Source: Membranipora membranacea
Lineage: Eukaryota; Bryozoa; Gymnolaemata; Cheilostomatida; Membraniporidae
Length of the DNA stretch: 64,000 nucleotides
Assembly (NCBI GenBank): GCA_914767715.1
Contig: OU612068.1
Span: 26,596,001 to 26,660,000, forward strand
Direction: 5' to 3'
Shown here: positions 13,408 through 24,839 of the stretch, one piece after another
Position numbering within the stretch: the first letter of the stretch is position 1
Layout: each line of letters begins with the position of its first letter
Translations under genes and position numbers: made by a program
The notes under the pieces: model-generated
The model's input: only the letters and a program-made list of their open reading frames with translations
The model's database searches: none
Told to the model about the DNA's origin: nothing

Positions 13408-14421
13408 TTACTGATGCTGAAATATTACCAATCTATTGAGGTTAGATCGGATATTTTCATTTTTCTCTGATGTTATCTTCTGGGTTTCGTAATGAACTCG
13501 TATCATTATGTATCGGTGGATAAGGGATCTGATTGTTGAAGTGGAATGCACAGCACATTTCATAAATCCATGCAAATTTCCTAAAAGAATATGGTTGAGG
13601 ACTCTGTTTCGGGTTTTGATAAGTATGTTTGTGTCAACACCATTGCATGTTATATAATAGCGGAGCAGTTGCTCGCTCACTACGAAGAGCTTTTTTGTGT
13701 TGGGAGAAAGTACAACAAGCCCGCCCCTATTCTTGACGGACACCAGTGTAGTATCATCATTCGGGTCGTTAGTGTCTGTATCTATAAGTGAATCTCTACA
13801 GTCTGAACATGTCTAAGATACCTATCATGTTACGTTGTACTCTCTCCTTCTTCTCAAATCTGCATATGCGTTGCTGCATTGTCTTTATTCGACTCCTTAG
13901 TTTCGGAACTTTGGCTTCAGGAGTTGTCTTCTTTTGCCCACGCCCCACCTGCGGCGCATCAATACTCAGTATTAAGGGTATATCTGGAACTACAGGTTCT
14001 GCTGCTTCAGCAGCAACTGTATCTGTTTGCACAGTATGTTAATCCTCACTAGTTTTTTGCGCTGGAACTCGGGGGGGGGGGGTGGGGTTGCAGCGTCTCT
14101 GCTTAACACTCTACGTTTTTCGGGTTGTCGGATTCGTAGATACGCAGGATACTCCGGAAACATAGTAGGCACTGCATTCGGGTAGAGCAAAGCCCGTCTC
14201 CCTGGAAGGTTAGGAGGCACTCTGTATGCACCCTTTCCAAAATGCTTGCTGCATAGAACAGAGTTTGTGCTCGGTTTCCAATCTTTACGGGACACTGCTT
14301 CGATCCATTTGTCACGGCGTTCCTGCTGAGGCGGAAAACGGTGGAAGGTGAGGCTTGCATCCTTGATTGGTGTGTTGCTACAGCCAAAAGCACAGCAGCA
14401 GTGTCGACTACTTTTACTGGC
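13408..14421 (-). pseudogene. Decayed, internally deleted THAP-domain P-type transposase
   Basis: The minus-strand exon begins after an acceptor at 14422 (tttctcaattttacag) and encodes a THAP domain. It has the C2CH zinc ligands HCCCAFGC...VLCSKHF, the hallmark residues FHRFP, W-I-E-A-V and WKPS, and the AVPTMFP end. A run of about a dozen G on the plus strand (14071-14084) then shifts the frame. The next segment (13796-14032) encodes a basic coiled coil (KLRSRIKTMQQRICRFEKKE) and is preceded in frame by a TAA. A third segment (13408-13743) encodes SVKNRGGLVVLSPN through RSNLNRLVIFQHQ, which resembles P-transposase C-termini. The RNase H-like catalytic core is missing. At present it cannot make a continuous protein from these pieces without splicing around the breaks. 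Confidence 0.72.
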
Positions 14422-14944
14422 CTGTAAAATTGAGAAACTCATAAACATGACATCAATCTTTCTCCTACTTTGCGAAAGTGAAAAAAGAGCATAATGTCGC
14501 GCCTGTCATTGCCACCTTTACCTGACAGTATTGAAAAGTAGAGCATAACATACCATGGAACTGAAACAAATTAAAACACAAGTAGAGTTATGAATCTTAT
14601 CTTACCGATTGCGATGTTGATGCGATGTCAGGTGTGCAAGAAATCCACTGAGCAACTGGACAGTTTAGTCTCAATAAGGCAAAGCCCACCAATGAAGAGT
14701 ATGCAAAAATTAAGCTAACCCAAAATCCTACAGCGATAACTTTCAAGATCATGCTACTTATGGGGACGTGTCACAAACCCCTTGAGCTACAATACAGATG
14801 GACACAGCATGTGCAAGGTTGACCAAGTTATAGCTATTTTTAGCTAGCCATGCTTTGAGTCATCAACTGATTGCAGCACACCCACATGGTAAGGCCTGTA
14901 TCTTTCAGAACGCATAAACAAATATTTTCATGCAACAGTCAGTC

Positions 14945-15109
14945 ATTGAGTCATGATATTTCCGACTTCTAATGGACGTAACTCACTCAATATTTGAGTC
15001 AGATACAAAATTCAAAGACTTACAGCTGGCTTGGTCCATCACATTTCCCATAAAATTAACTTGCTTGCGTAATTTCTCGATGAATCTGTGAGAAAAATGC
15101 AATGCTTAA
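14945..15109 (-). repeat. Degenerate second copy of the inner TIR block
   Basis: The segment from gatatttccgacttctaatg to gtgagaaaaatgcaa parallels 15128-15273 (gatattgctggcttctaatg to atgagaaaaatgac) in the same orientation. It shares cttctaatgg.cgta.ctca.tcaatatttgag and ataaaattaacttg. It forms a diverged direct repeat next to the right TIR. Confidence 0.7.
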
Positions 15110-15438
15110 ATAATGTATCACTGTTTACAGATATTGCTGGCTTCTAATGGTCGTATCTCATTCAATATTTGAGCTAGAGAAAAAATTCAGAGACTATGAC
15201 GTTGCTTGTTACATCACCCTCCAGATAAAATTAACTTGTAGCCATCAGTCTTCGATATCTCTATGAGAAAAATGACATTATAGCTAATAATCAGTCACTC
15301 TCATATAGTAAAACCATTCATTGCAGCGCTCACTGTGCACAACACAGTAACGTTATGTCATTGGGGAATTCCGGTTATTATAGGCCTCACTTCAGCTGCG
15401 CAGGTCACCTGTCTAGGTTTATTATTAGTAGGTCTATG
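15110..15438 (-). repeat. Right terminal inverted repeat of the P-like element
   Basis: Counterpart of 12914-13254. Ends in ggtctatg, followed by the duplication ATCAGAAC at 15439-15446. Confidence 0.85.
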
Positions 15439-15446
15439 ATCAGAAC
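15439..15446. repeat. Right target-site duplication (ATCAGAAC)
   Basis: Exact copy of 12906-12913. Confidence 0.85.
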
Positions 15447-15589
15447 CAGTTTGTAGAGTGCACAGATATAACTGTAAAAACGTCATTGTGATGAAGTACC
15501 GAACTGCTAAAGCTGGGAACAGCCTCTTAATCAAATATGGCCAGTGTATTAGCTGTCATGTTTCTTTTATGATAATGATAGATTTGTGA
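15447..15589 (+). pseudogene. Non-LTR retrotransposon RT remnant, 3' piece
   Basis: Removing the P-like element and one duplication copy lets the frame of 12652-12905 continue directly here (SEPVCRVHRYNCKNV, then MKYRTAKAGNSLLIKY) to a TGA. The R-T-x-K-A-x-N-S-like end is typical of non-LTR ORF2 C-termini. The continuity across the insertion point confirms both the transposon boundaries and the target. Confidence 0.6.
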
Positions 15590-16259
15590 CTTACCATGAT
15601 GACACTACACTATTCATTGTATTCACTATACTGTCAGATCTAATTTATACATATAATAATGTATCTTGTTCTACAAATTAAAGTAATCACAAACAAACCA
15701 CAATATATAATATAACAATGGTCAGTTTGTTCCAACACAATGTTATTTCACATAGACAGGCAGTTTTTTGTTTGGGCAAAACAATTAAAAAGACAATGAT
15801 ATGTTGGGATGGCTGTGATACATATACAAGGGATGTCTGTACTGGTGAAGCTGATCACTAGAAGTCACAAAAAGACCCCATTGTTCTGCGAGAACAACAT
15901 GCTTACCCTATCACAAATTATCTCAAAATATACCTCAATTGAAGAAAGTACTTGCTCAAAATAGAGAATCTATTTTTGTTGTTTAATATGGTCAAAGGGG
16001 ATTCGGCGATTTTATGGTAGGGAAACAATTGGCAGTGGATTTTTAAGCGGAGAGGATAAATCTAAAAGATTGAGAGGTGTGATGCCGCCAGCTTCATTTT
16101 GTATTGTTGTCTGTTGACAGGCTGTCCCTACTGACTAACTTCAAGTCTGCTTTTGTTGCCCTGTAAGACGGTTTTCCTGTCATTGAAAACCTGATAGTTT
16201 TTCTTTGCTTCTAATTTTCCAAAGTTGGTTTAGTAGGGTTTGACATTGAACTTCCTTCG

Positions 16260-19200
16260 ATGATGAGAGTGTGCTACACCTTACTATCATCTCTTCTCCT
16301 TCTGGTAAGTGATCAAAGCGCCTCCTCTTCTGAGGTAAACCTGACGTGGGGTGATTAAAAACTTACTCCCTGTCTTGAAACCATATTTCAAAGCTGGTTT
16401 TATAATTTGGACAGAAAATATGTTCGTAAAACACAATCTATATACATACCAAGTCACGAATAACTGGTAAATAAAAAGCATCTTTTTTTATGATATTTAT
16501 GCTTATATGGGCAGATAACTATTATCTTATTATATTATTATTATTGTATTATCATATTATGATATTAAGATATTATATTATCATATTTTAAAGCGCATAA
16601 AATACTCATAATACATTACAGCAGGTGAGCTCTGCACCCCTACCCTCAAGGCAAGGTCAGCGACAGCAGGGTCAGCGACAGCAGGGTCAGCAACAGCAGG
16701 GTCAGCGACAGCAGCGACCTAATATTTTATTTATATTGGTGGATGATCTCGGCTATAATGATATCGGATATCATTGGAGTGAAATACAGACACCAAATTT
16801 AGATAATTTAGCTGCCAATGGAGTCAAGCTTGAGAATTATTACACAGCACCGCTTTGTGGCCCAACCAGAGCTCAATTTCTAACAGGTTGGTGGTTTCAA
16901 CATCTCATTTCATTTTGGTTAGGACGTGTACGCATATTTGGAAATTATTAAGATAAAATTGGTCATCGTTGAGAGCAAATTAAGTACAATAGATGCTAGC
17001 TCCCTTCGGCCGGAATTCAATATGTATGTTTCTGAGTAATTCAGTAATTTCACCAAGTTCTTAATGTGGAGTAGACATTTATTTAATTATAATTATTCCA
17101 TAAAAATTAATCCAAGTAATTGCACATAACACGACCTTCGTCAAGGCTGTACCAAGATGAGCTTTATCTTTATTGAAAGTATAAGTTTAAAAATCAATAT
17201 TCTTATCAGATAAATCAATATTAACTAATCCTAAACTATTCCTAAGATGAGCTCCTGCTTGCGTTTTCTGCTACTCTTTATATAGTCACAGGAATGAGGA
17301 GAGGGAGCTGATTGGTCACAGCAGGAGTCGATCCTTAATCATTTCAATCGGTCGCTTAAATGTCGATATTATTGCGACACTTTCTTTGTGCCTGCATACA
17401 AAGGTCTTGCTACCTTTCTAAAGGGCTCTCGGACATTCTTATAGAGTTCTCGAACGTTCTTACTCTAGTTAAAATATTGTCCCTCATAAGATAGTAATCT
17501 TTTCATCATCCTGGCTGTTTTGATTTCTCAATAGCATCGGCATTGAATGATCTTATTCAGATGTTAGCTCTTAAACCATAAAGTTTTGGTTTCGCAAGAG
17601 ATTGCATTGTCACTCTATCTTTATATAACTAAGAATCTAAAATTATCGAAGCTAAGAAAAGTAATATCGTGCAGTAAATCATAAAACATTGTAGCAACTG
17701 GAATTTAAAATCATGAGAATCTAAAATAATGTCATACATTTAATCATAAAAATATTATAGAAGTTAGAATCTAAAATATGAAAATCTATAATAATCTCAA
17801 GTAAATTAGAAATAACAGCTAAAAGTGGTAAAACATCATAATATGAAATTGCACATTAATGTATTAGTTATCAGGTACATAGATCTGAGTGTAAGTGTAA
17901 TGTTACCTGTCTCTAGTCCTCTAATTCATCTTTGACACCTCATTTTTTCAGACATCTAGGCGGTATTGATTATTTAGACTATCATGACAACGAGACTCCT
18001 TATAATCAGTCAAGGGGAAAATACTCCACACACATAATCACTGATAGGGCTGTGCAGATTATAGAGGAGAGATATACAGTTAGGAGTAATAAATCTGAGA
18101 GATCGAGAAATGGCACCACAGATCCTTTGTTTCTGTTTGTATCCTACCAAGCGCCACATTGGCCATTACAGGTACCCACATAATTTTATTTCATCTATTT
18201 CATCATTTCAATAAAAAGTTACTCAAAGATAAATAAATTGAGGCTAAGACTTCAATACAGCAAAGATAAGAGTAATCAGATACTGGAGCTAGACCAATAC
18301 ATCACCCATCTTCTTATATTCATATTCTTGTAGGTGCCTAAGCAATATCTCCATCAATACAAACATATCAAATCAGCCACTAGAAGAAACTATGCTGCCA
18401 TGGTGACGGGTACGTCATATAATGCTTCTATTGGTATATTAAGGTATAGGTGAATTTTCATGATACCTATATGGACGGATAGGTAATTTGAAACTATTGC
18501 GATATCTTCATTGCTTTGTATTTTATTGCTAAATACAGCATTTATTACAATTACTACGATAACTATGAAATAGAACGTGTGTAAAATTTCTTTATTTCTA
18601 AAATTGTAGGCTATACGACTTATGATCAGCGCTTGGAATCAGATTGAAACTATTTCCACACAATAAAACTTTACCAGATTTAATCTACAAATTGATTTTG
18701 TATCTGTTTTTAATTGATATGGTGCCTTTTTTCTTTCTTATAATGTAACATATTATAGGGGAAAAAAATATGGGGCGCTTCACGCATTTGTAACCGAAAG
18801 TGACGATCAACGCCACTGTATATGTTGTTTGGCAGACAGGGTACTTGCCATAGTATTAGATGTTGTTAAATCTGGTGCAGAATTGACGAACAAATGAACA
18901 CCATCACCAGGAAATTGTTAGCATTTCCACAATGGACGACATAGGTTAGTGATAGGGAGGTGGGAGGGAAATTGACAGACTTATTTTCTTTCAAGACCGG
19001 CGTGGTGACCGGATGTAGATTGAAAGAAAGATTTTGTGAGTAGCTGTGAACAGTAGTTCTAAGAAAGCCTATCATTGGCTGAGAACAATAGTTCTAAGAA
19101 AGCCTATCATTGGCTGAGAACAGTAGTTCTAAGTTTTCCTTACCAATAAGTTGTCCTTAGTTGGTTGAGGGAGGGCAACTTTTTATTCAGTTGACCTGGA

Positions 19201-21032
19201 TTATTTGTTCATGTCTTGGGACTGATTGCCAAGACAAGGGAAGGTGTTATTAGGGCAGAAAAAAATCTTTTTTGTACCAAAAACTTTATTTTTCTCATTT
19301 TTTACAGCGGTCGATACTGGAGTAGGTAAAATAATAGATTCTCTGAAGGCTTCTGGTGTTTATGATAACTCAGTGATTATATTCAGCTCTGATAACGGAG
19401 GAGATGATGCATCTGGAGGCAATAACTTCCCTTTCAAAGGCAAGAAAGGGTCATTATATGAAGGAGGTGAGAAAGTATTAAGTTAAAATAACACAAGAGA
19501 TTGCCAGTACGTGCTGATTACTGGCACTACGCTGAGTACTGGGAGCTCTGCTGACTATTTGCATCTCTGCACCGTCCACTGACAGATCATTCCTATTACT
19601 TTGCTTGAACTTCCTCCATATTATATAGTATTACATATTATATATATTAGTCATATTAATATATATAGTATTAATAAATAGTATATATGATATTAATATG
19701 TTGTGTTAATAGTATTAGTATATATAGTATCAATATAATATATATTCCTCTATATATATAATTATCATTTTTATTATTATGAGTATCCTTATGTTGAAGG
19801 TATCAGAGCAGTGGGTTTTGTTGCCAGTCCACTGATCACAAAACCCAAGCGAGCTGTGGCTGATCTGATGCATATTACTGACTGGATGCCCACGTTACTG
19901 CATTTAGCCGGAGGGTGGGAGGAGAACAGCAGCAGTCTGGATACGGACGGCTTCAATCAGTGGTCAACAATATCATCAGCCGCTAAATCAGAGCGCACTG
20001 TAAGTGTGTAGACTGTAGTCTGAGCGCTTAGACATGAGTCTGTGGCGCATTATGATTGTACCCATGCAGTACAGTCTTGAAGCTATTTCAATCTATTTGA
20101 CGATTTGGGTTGATCTATTGTTGTTCCTTGTTCTAATTAGAAATAATATTTTGAAAGGAAATATTACACGACATTAAACGAAAGGGTACTACAAGCAAGG
20201 AGCTTGTTTGTGCTTCAAGAAACTCAACAATTGGATCGAAAGGAGGCTGTTTAGTGAAAGGTTTTAACCTCGATCTCTTAGACACCGGAATAACTGGAGC
20301 TCTCACAGTGGGCAGATGGAAGATATTAACTGGTAGACAACCTGGTAACTTTCATCACAACAATCCAGTTACAGATCCATATACATGTGAGGCGATCACT
20401 ATTTACTGTGAGTATACCTGTGTGTAGCCCAGTTCGTTAGAGCGCCGCCCCTTCAGCATGCAAATGTTGAAGGCCGTGGGTTCGAATCCCACAGCAGTCT
20501 ATATCATACTGGGGTTTGGTTGGCCCCCAAGCGTGTTCTGACCTGCCTGCAAACAGAGAGCAAATGGGCGCGGATATGGCACCCTAGCTCCAAAGGCAAA
20601 TGGTATTTCGCCGCCCATGCTTCAGGATGTGGCGTGGGATATGACGTCTGATTTTAATCAACCATTTTTTTAATCAATCTCATGGTTCTGTATGTGCCTA
20701 GTGGCTGTTGGTTTCTAAGATCAGGTGTAATTGGTAATTTTCATCCATCAGCATACTTTTTTTACCCTTTTCTCCCACTTTTCTAAACAGGGGACAAGCA
20801 GAAAAAAATAAACCGAGTTTCTACACAGAATCTACAGGTGTATAACGTGGTACTCGACCCTGAAGAACGATACAACATTGCTAACTGTCGTCCTGATATA
20901 ACCCATATGCTTCTGGAAAGGTTGAGATATCATCATGATAATATAGCTGACTCTGTACTAGGCTGGAAAAATCTCAAAAACTGTAATCCTGCACTTCATG
21001 GGGGAGTATGGGGGCCCTTCATGGGGCCCTAA
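16260..21032 (+). CDS. Arylsulfatase B-like sulfatase, possibly missing an internal exon
   Basis: Exons: 16260-16304 (signal peptide [12 protein letters not shown]), 16622/16625-16886, 17952-18171, 18334-18409, 19308-19466, 19800-19999, 20200 (or 20282)-20386, and 20791-21032 ending in TAA. Exon 2 has a Gln-rich repeat, the metal-binding DD motif ([13 protein letters not shown]) and the formylglycine motif [12 protein letters not shown], with Thr where most sulfatases have Ser. Later exons carry [42 protein letters not shown] and [12 protein letters not shown], plus the C-terminal GVWGPFM end. All of these match the ARSB order. Between 16886 and 17952 the phases do not match, and the expected block with the R-Y-x-x-H-T-G and GKWHLG residues is absent. 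The gene may therefore be inactive, mis-assembled, or use an exon I cannot see. An AATAAA follows at 21096-21101. Confidence 0.75.
16655..16714 (+). repeat. 15-bp coding repeat (G-Q-R-Q-Q)x4
   Basis: Four head-to-tail units of ggtcagcgacagcag, the third with one change. They lie between the signal peptide and the catalytic domain of the sulfatase and encode GQRQQ three times and GQQQQ once. Confidence 0.92.
19046..19132 (+). repeat. 35-bp intronic tandem repeat
   Basis: Two nearly identical units ending in agcctatcattggct, plus a partial third copy (gagaacagtagttctaag), in the sulfatase intron before exon 5. Confidence 0.85.
19618..19770. repeat. AT-rich low-complexity tract
   Basis: Long tatata/attaat repeats with several short palindromes, ending about 30 bases before sulfatase exon 6. 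Confidence 0.85.
20420..20660 (+). mobile_element. tRNA-derived SINE candidate in a sulfatase intron
   Basis: It has an A-box-like segment (tagcccagttcgttagag) and a canonical B box (gggttcgaatccc at 20478-20490) at tRNA spacing. A body unrelated to tRNA follows (through about 20660). No clean cloverleaf 3' acceptor arm follows the B box, so this looks like a SINE or tRNA pseudogene and not a functional tRNA. The 3' boundary is uncertain. Confidence 0.55.
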
Positions 21033-24000
21033 GAGATGATCTACCAGTTCTGAACATTAAGTCAATGTCAAAGTTAAGATTGTCTATGTAGACGTAATAA
21101 ATTTGCTGTGTTGTAAGGTTTAGGCTTAGGACAGGATGACTCGTCAAAAACGTTCATACAATATGATAGCATTTATATTTTATCACACAATTGGCCTTCT
21201 CAGTGGTAACATGTCTTTTGATATCTGATTTTTTCCTGATACTTTTATTTGCTTCATAATCATTTTCCAATTATAACATTATCTTTTTATCTCTACAACA
21301 AGTCTTGCCTCTGCACATTACTATAGTTGAAATATCATTATTTAAATTGTTTTTGTTGGATTTTTTCTTCTTCAAAGATATATCTCACATAGTTACGCAA
21401 ATAATCCATTTTCTTTTTAACTTATCTGCATTCTCAAGCTTGATTTTTTCCGTTCCCTCTTTTTTTTGTACTATATGGAAAATATTCCGCTACAGGAATG
21501 CAATAGACTGCCAATAAAAGTGTAAAGATAAAGATAAAACCTTGATGTACTTTTTGTTATGACAATTGTGACAAAAGAAGAAAAAAAGATGCAGTGTGTA
21601 CTTATAATACAACACAATCATATCACTATAATCTTCTCCAAGACTATGTCCATGACATACATTTTGATGGTAATATATATACTTTTATTGTCAATCTACA
21701 TTCATGATCTTTGCAAATGTTTTTCATGCAGTGACAGAACAAATAACTTGTAAAATAAGGAAAGCGGAGAGACAAGAAAAAATACTAGTAATAAAATTAA
21801 CAAGATTCAAAGTGCATTGATGTTGTTTAAAATAAGTAAAATAAAAATTTGGACTTGGCTTTATGTTGATGGTTATAGACTCAGGCATGCTATTGTCAAA
21901 ATCTGTAATTCCATAAACATTCAAAAATGCAAATTCAGAATACATTATCTTATTTGCTCGAATTGACATTTAACACTTTGTGATTGGAGGCAAATGCGAT
22001 TTTTTATAAAAAAAAAATTATCACAAGATTTGAACTGAATTTTGAACATTCTCATTGATTTGTCCTCCTTGAAAATTCTTTCTGATATTGCATCTGGGTA
22101 GAGTACTTGTATGTCATTTATTACAGTGCTGTCATCGGCATCTATAATGGAACACCCTTCAATATTCCCGTATCTTCTGTCAGGGACTTCGGGTCGATTG
22201 TTTGTCGTATACTTGATCCACCAAAATATCTGTATTCCATTTGTGTAAGATGTTGTTTTTTGTTTCTTGGTTGTTGAGCTGGATCATAATTTTTGGTTTA
22301 TTTGTGTCAAAGTTATAACTGGTAATTTTTCGATGATAATAGGCCTAAATGATTTGCTGAGGGTACGTTTGAACCATTAAATTGGGCCCAGTTTAGTGCC
22401 CTGGGGTGTATGCTTAAGTTGACTTAAATGCCATTCCCATTTATTGATTGGGCCGTAAACTGATGTCATGTTGACATATGGATCATAGTGATTGTACATG
22501 TAGGAGTACAAAGGTATCAATAACATGACTATTCCTACCAAGGAATTATATCTACATGTAGAATCAACGCAGAGTTGTATCACATAATCCCTAGTTTCCT
22601 AGTAACATAATGGTGGATAAAATACATTCATTCAGAGGAACTCTCACTACAAGCAACTGTTCTTTTGTCGACCTACCTACATATGTGTGAACAGTTCATC
22701 CAAAATTTGTTCTGCCTTTGCGTTTATGTATTTAAAGTAGCATTCAACCCTGTCATCACTAAATATGAAACCACTTTCATTTTGCCTTCACAGATGGGCA
22801 ACATACTCAACAACAAAAGGTACGGTGTATGATTTTGCATATCAATACTGCATTTTAGAACTGATGGTATTTTTAATTTTTTCCATTCTGTCTGAGACGA
22901 TCCTATATGATGTGAATAAATAAATAAAGTCCATATCATCAACATCATCATTACCATCAGCTGTCTTTATTCTCCCATAGCAATTGCGTAATTTTTCTTA
23001 TCGAAAGTAATAATACTGTTTTGTAGATGATTTTGTAGTCAACATGACTGTTTACGGCTTAAAGGGCAACCAGTTCTCATCGATTGATAGCAGATTGCAC
23101 CTTATGCATAGGGAAAAAGACCTAATCTAAATCGGATGATTATTCAGTGAGAATTCTTTTTAAACATTTCATCCATCAGGTGCTAAGATGCTGCTCAAAC
23201 TAAACTACTATGGAACCTCGCAGAGCTGTTTCCTGTTCCTGTTATATTTAGCATGTGCTCTATCACTATTCTGTCTTCGCACCTCCCCTAGACTGAAGTG
23301 TAAGTCAGCTAAGAGTCAGCAACTATTTTCAGTTTTGTGTGGCATCATGCACAAAGCTGATGCTGCATAGCACTTTCTTTAGTACCAATTTACAAACAAA
23401 TTATGACGGGAATCATTAAAAGGCTTTGTTTATGTATTATCATTGGCTGATAGCTAACCTAATGAATATCTCACAGGCACGACAAATGAAGAGATAATGA
23501 GCAAAGCTAAAATTTACAAATTTCTCGGGATACACAATAGGTAGAACATACAACATTAACCAACGCTGACACAATTTGCCGTATGATTTCTCCCTAAGGT
23601 GGTTTGGGGTATCCTGGAGTTGCTAGTTATGTCACAGGATCTTTAGCAGGGGACTGAAATATTCAAAATTGCCTCTTAGATCATCATTTGCGAAATCAAA
23701 TGTAGCTTGTGGCATCAATAGATAATTCCAGTGCAAAGAATATTGAAGCAGATTGACCAACATTCTGAGGGAAAAAACTTGGAGTCACTTAAAATGTTCC
23801 ATTCACGACAAATGCCAAATTTTGATCAAAAATCCTGATGTGAACGCACACATGGATTCTCCTATCTCACAGGCAAATATTGAAAGGGCCAACTTCAAAG
23901 CCTCATAACACAGCTTCTGGTGGTCAAGGATTGTCGGCTTTGGGCATGTTTTGAAGTTGACTAGCTGGCAAAACAATTTGGCTAATTCCAGTCTTAATTT

Positions 24001-24763
24001 AATGACTATAGCCCTGTTCATTGTACAACATCTATGTAAGGGATAATGGAGGGGTAAGAGAAGTCGAGGGGATTTGTACTAAACATTCAAACTGCTTCCC
24101 TTGATTGATCCACTTCCCATCGTTAATTGTTTGGTACTATCCATAGATAGAAGGACAGCCTACTGATGCGCTCTTGATTCTTTCATTGTGTTTGCTGCAT
24201 GCCATCAATAGTAAATGTGATGCTGAAGAAACATTTATCAGCAAATGCGTAGCACAAATGCGAGAGCTTCAATATCAATAGAGATGACTAAAGGTAAGAA
24301 ATTTCCTCAATCTTATCAGACGCAACATAATGCTTATTACAAGTTAATCAAATTGGTGACTGGGTAAGCTAACATTACACAAAATATGGACGTCATCAGT
24401 AAGAGACCTGGATGTTCTTATTTGCAGACTAGGCTGTCAGTTGTTTTCGATGAATACAACCAATGACACATCTAGGAGGCGGGAAAACCTATGTGTGAGT
24501 GATATGACAAAAATCAAAGATTGCTTGGGATAATGTTATTCCGGATTGTTTACCGAGTGACTTGAAACAGTAGTCGATACAACGCTAAAAACTCAACTTT
24601 GTCTTGTCAAAAACGTCAATGGCAGATTAGCAACATAATTCATAGTAATTAAGTCAACAATTCTACCTAAATTATCAGTGCTTGAGGTCAGACTGGAGGT
24701 TTATCAGCAGCTCCCTGTGTTTATTAGAGCACAGCTCAAATAAATGAAATGAAATAAATTGAC
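21033..24763. other. Intergenic spacer between sulfatase and chitinase
   Basis: I see no exon with a recognisable product. A short open frame at 23188-23370 begins with a hydrophobic stretch but has cysteine-rich, low-information sequence and no partner exon. The rest is AT-rich. Confidence 0.5.
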
Positions 24764-24770
24764 TATAAAA
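24764..24770 (+). promoter_or_regulatory. TATA box of the chitinase gene
   Basis: TATAAAA lies 76 bases before the chitinase ATG, leaving room for a transcription start near 24795 and a 5' UTR of about 45 bases. No experimental support is available from the sequence alone. Confidence 0.6.
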
Positions 24771-24839
24771 GCATCAAGTTCCGATATTCCCCATTACACC
24801 ACGGTACTGAAGGCATCTCAGCTTGAGGGCAATAAAAAC

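Larger units (their letters stand above)
12914..15438 (-). mobile_element. P-superfamily DNA transposon, internally deleted (2525 bp)
   Basis: The element has CA...TG termini (CAAAGACCTACTAATAATAA on the left; the reverse complement of the right end starts CATAGACCTACTAATAATAA). The terminal inverted repeats are long (about 12914-13254 and 15110-15438), and both sides carry the 8-bp duplication ATCAGAAC. Inside, on the minus strand, are a THAP zinc-binding domain, a coiled-coil segment and the C-terminal end of a P-type transposase. The central catalytic region of a full transposase is absent. Known biology: P transposases (and the domesticated THAP9) combine a THAP domain, a leucine zipper and an RNase H-like core, and make 8-bp duplications. 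The element sits in an older retrotransposon remnant. Confidence 0.85.

Noticed and set aside
13788-14042. 84-codon plus-strand frame
   Set aside because: It lies opposite the transposase coiled-coil segment and has no independent support.
23188-23370. Short frame with a hydrophobic start, resembling a signal-peptide exon
   Set aside because: It ends in its own stop with no partner exon or conserved motif.
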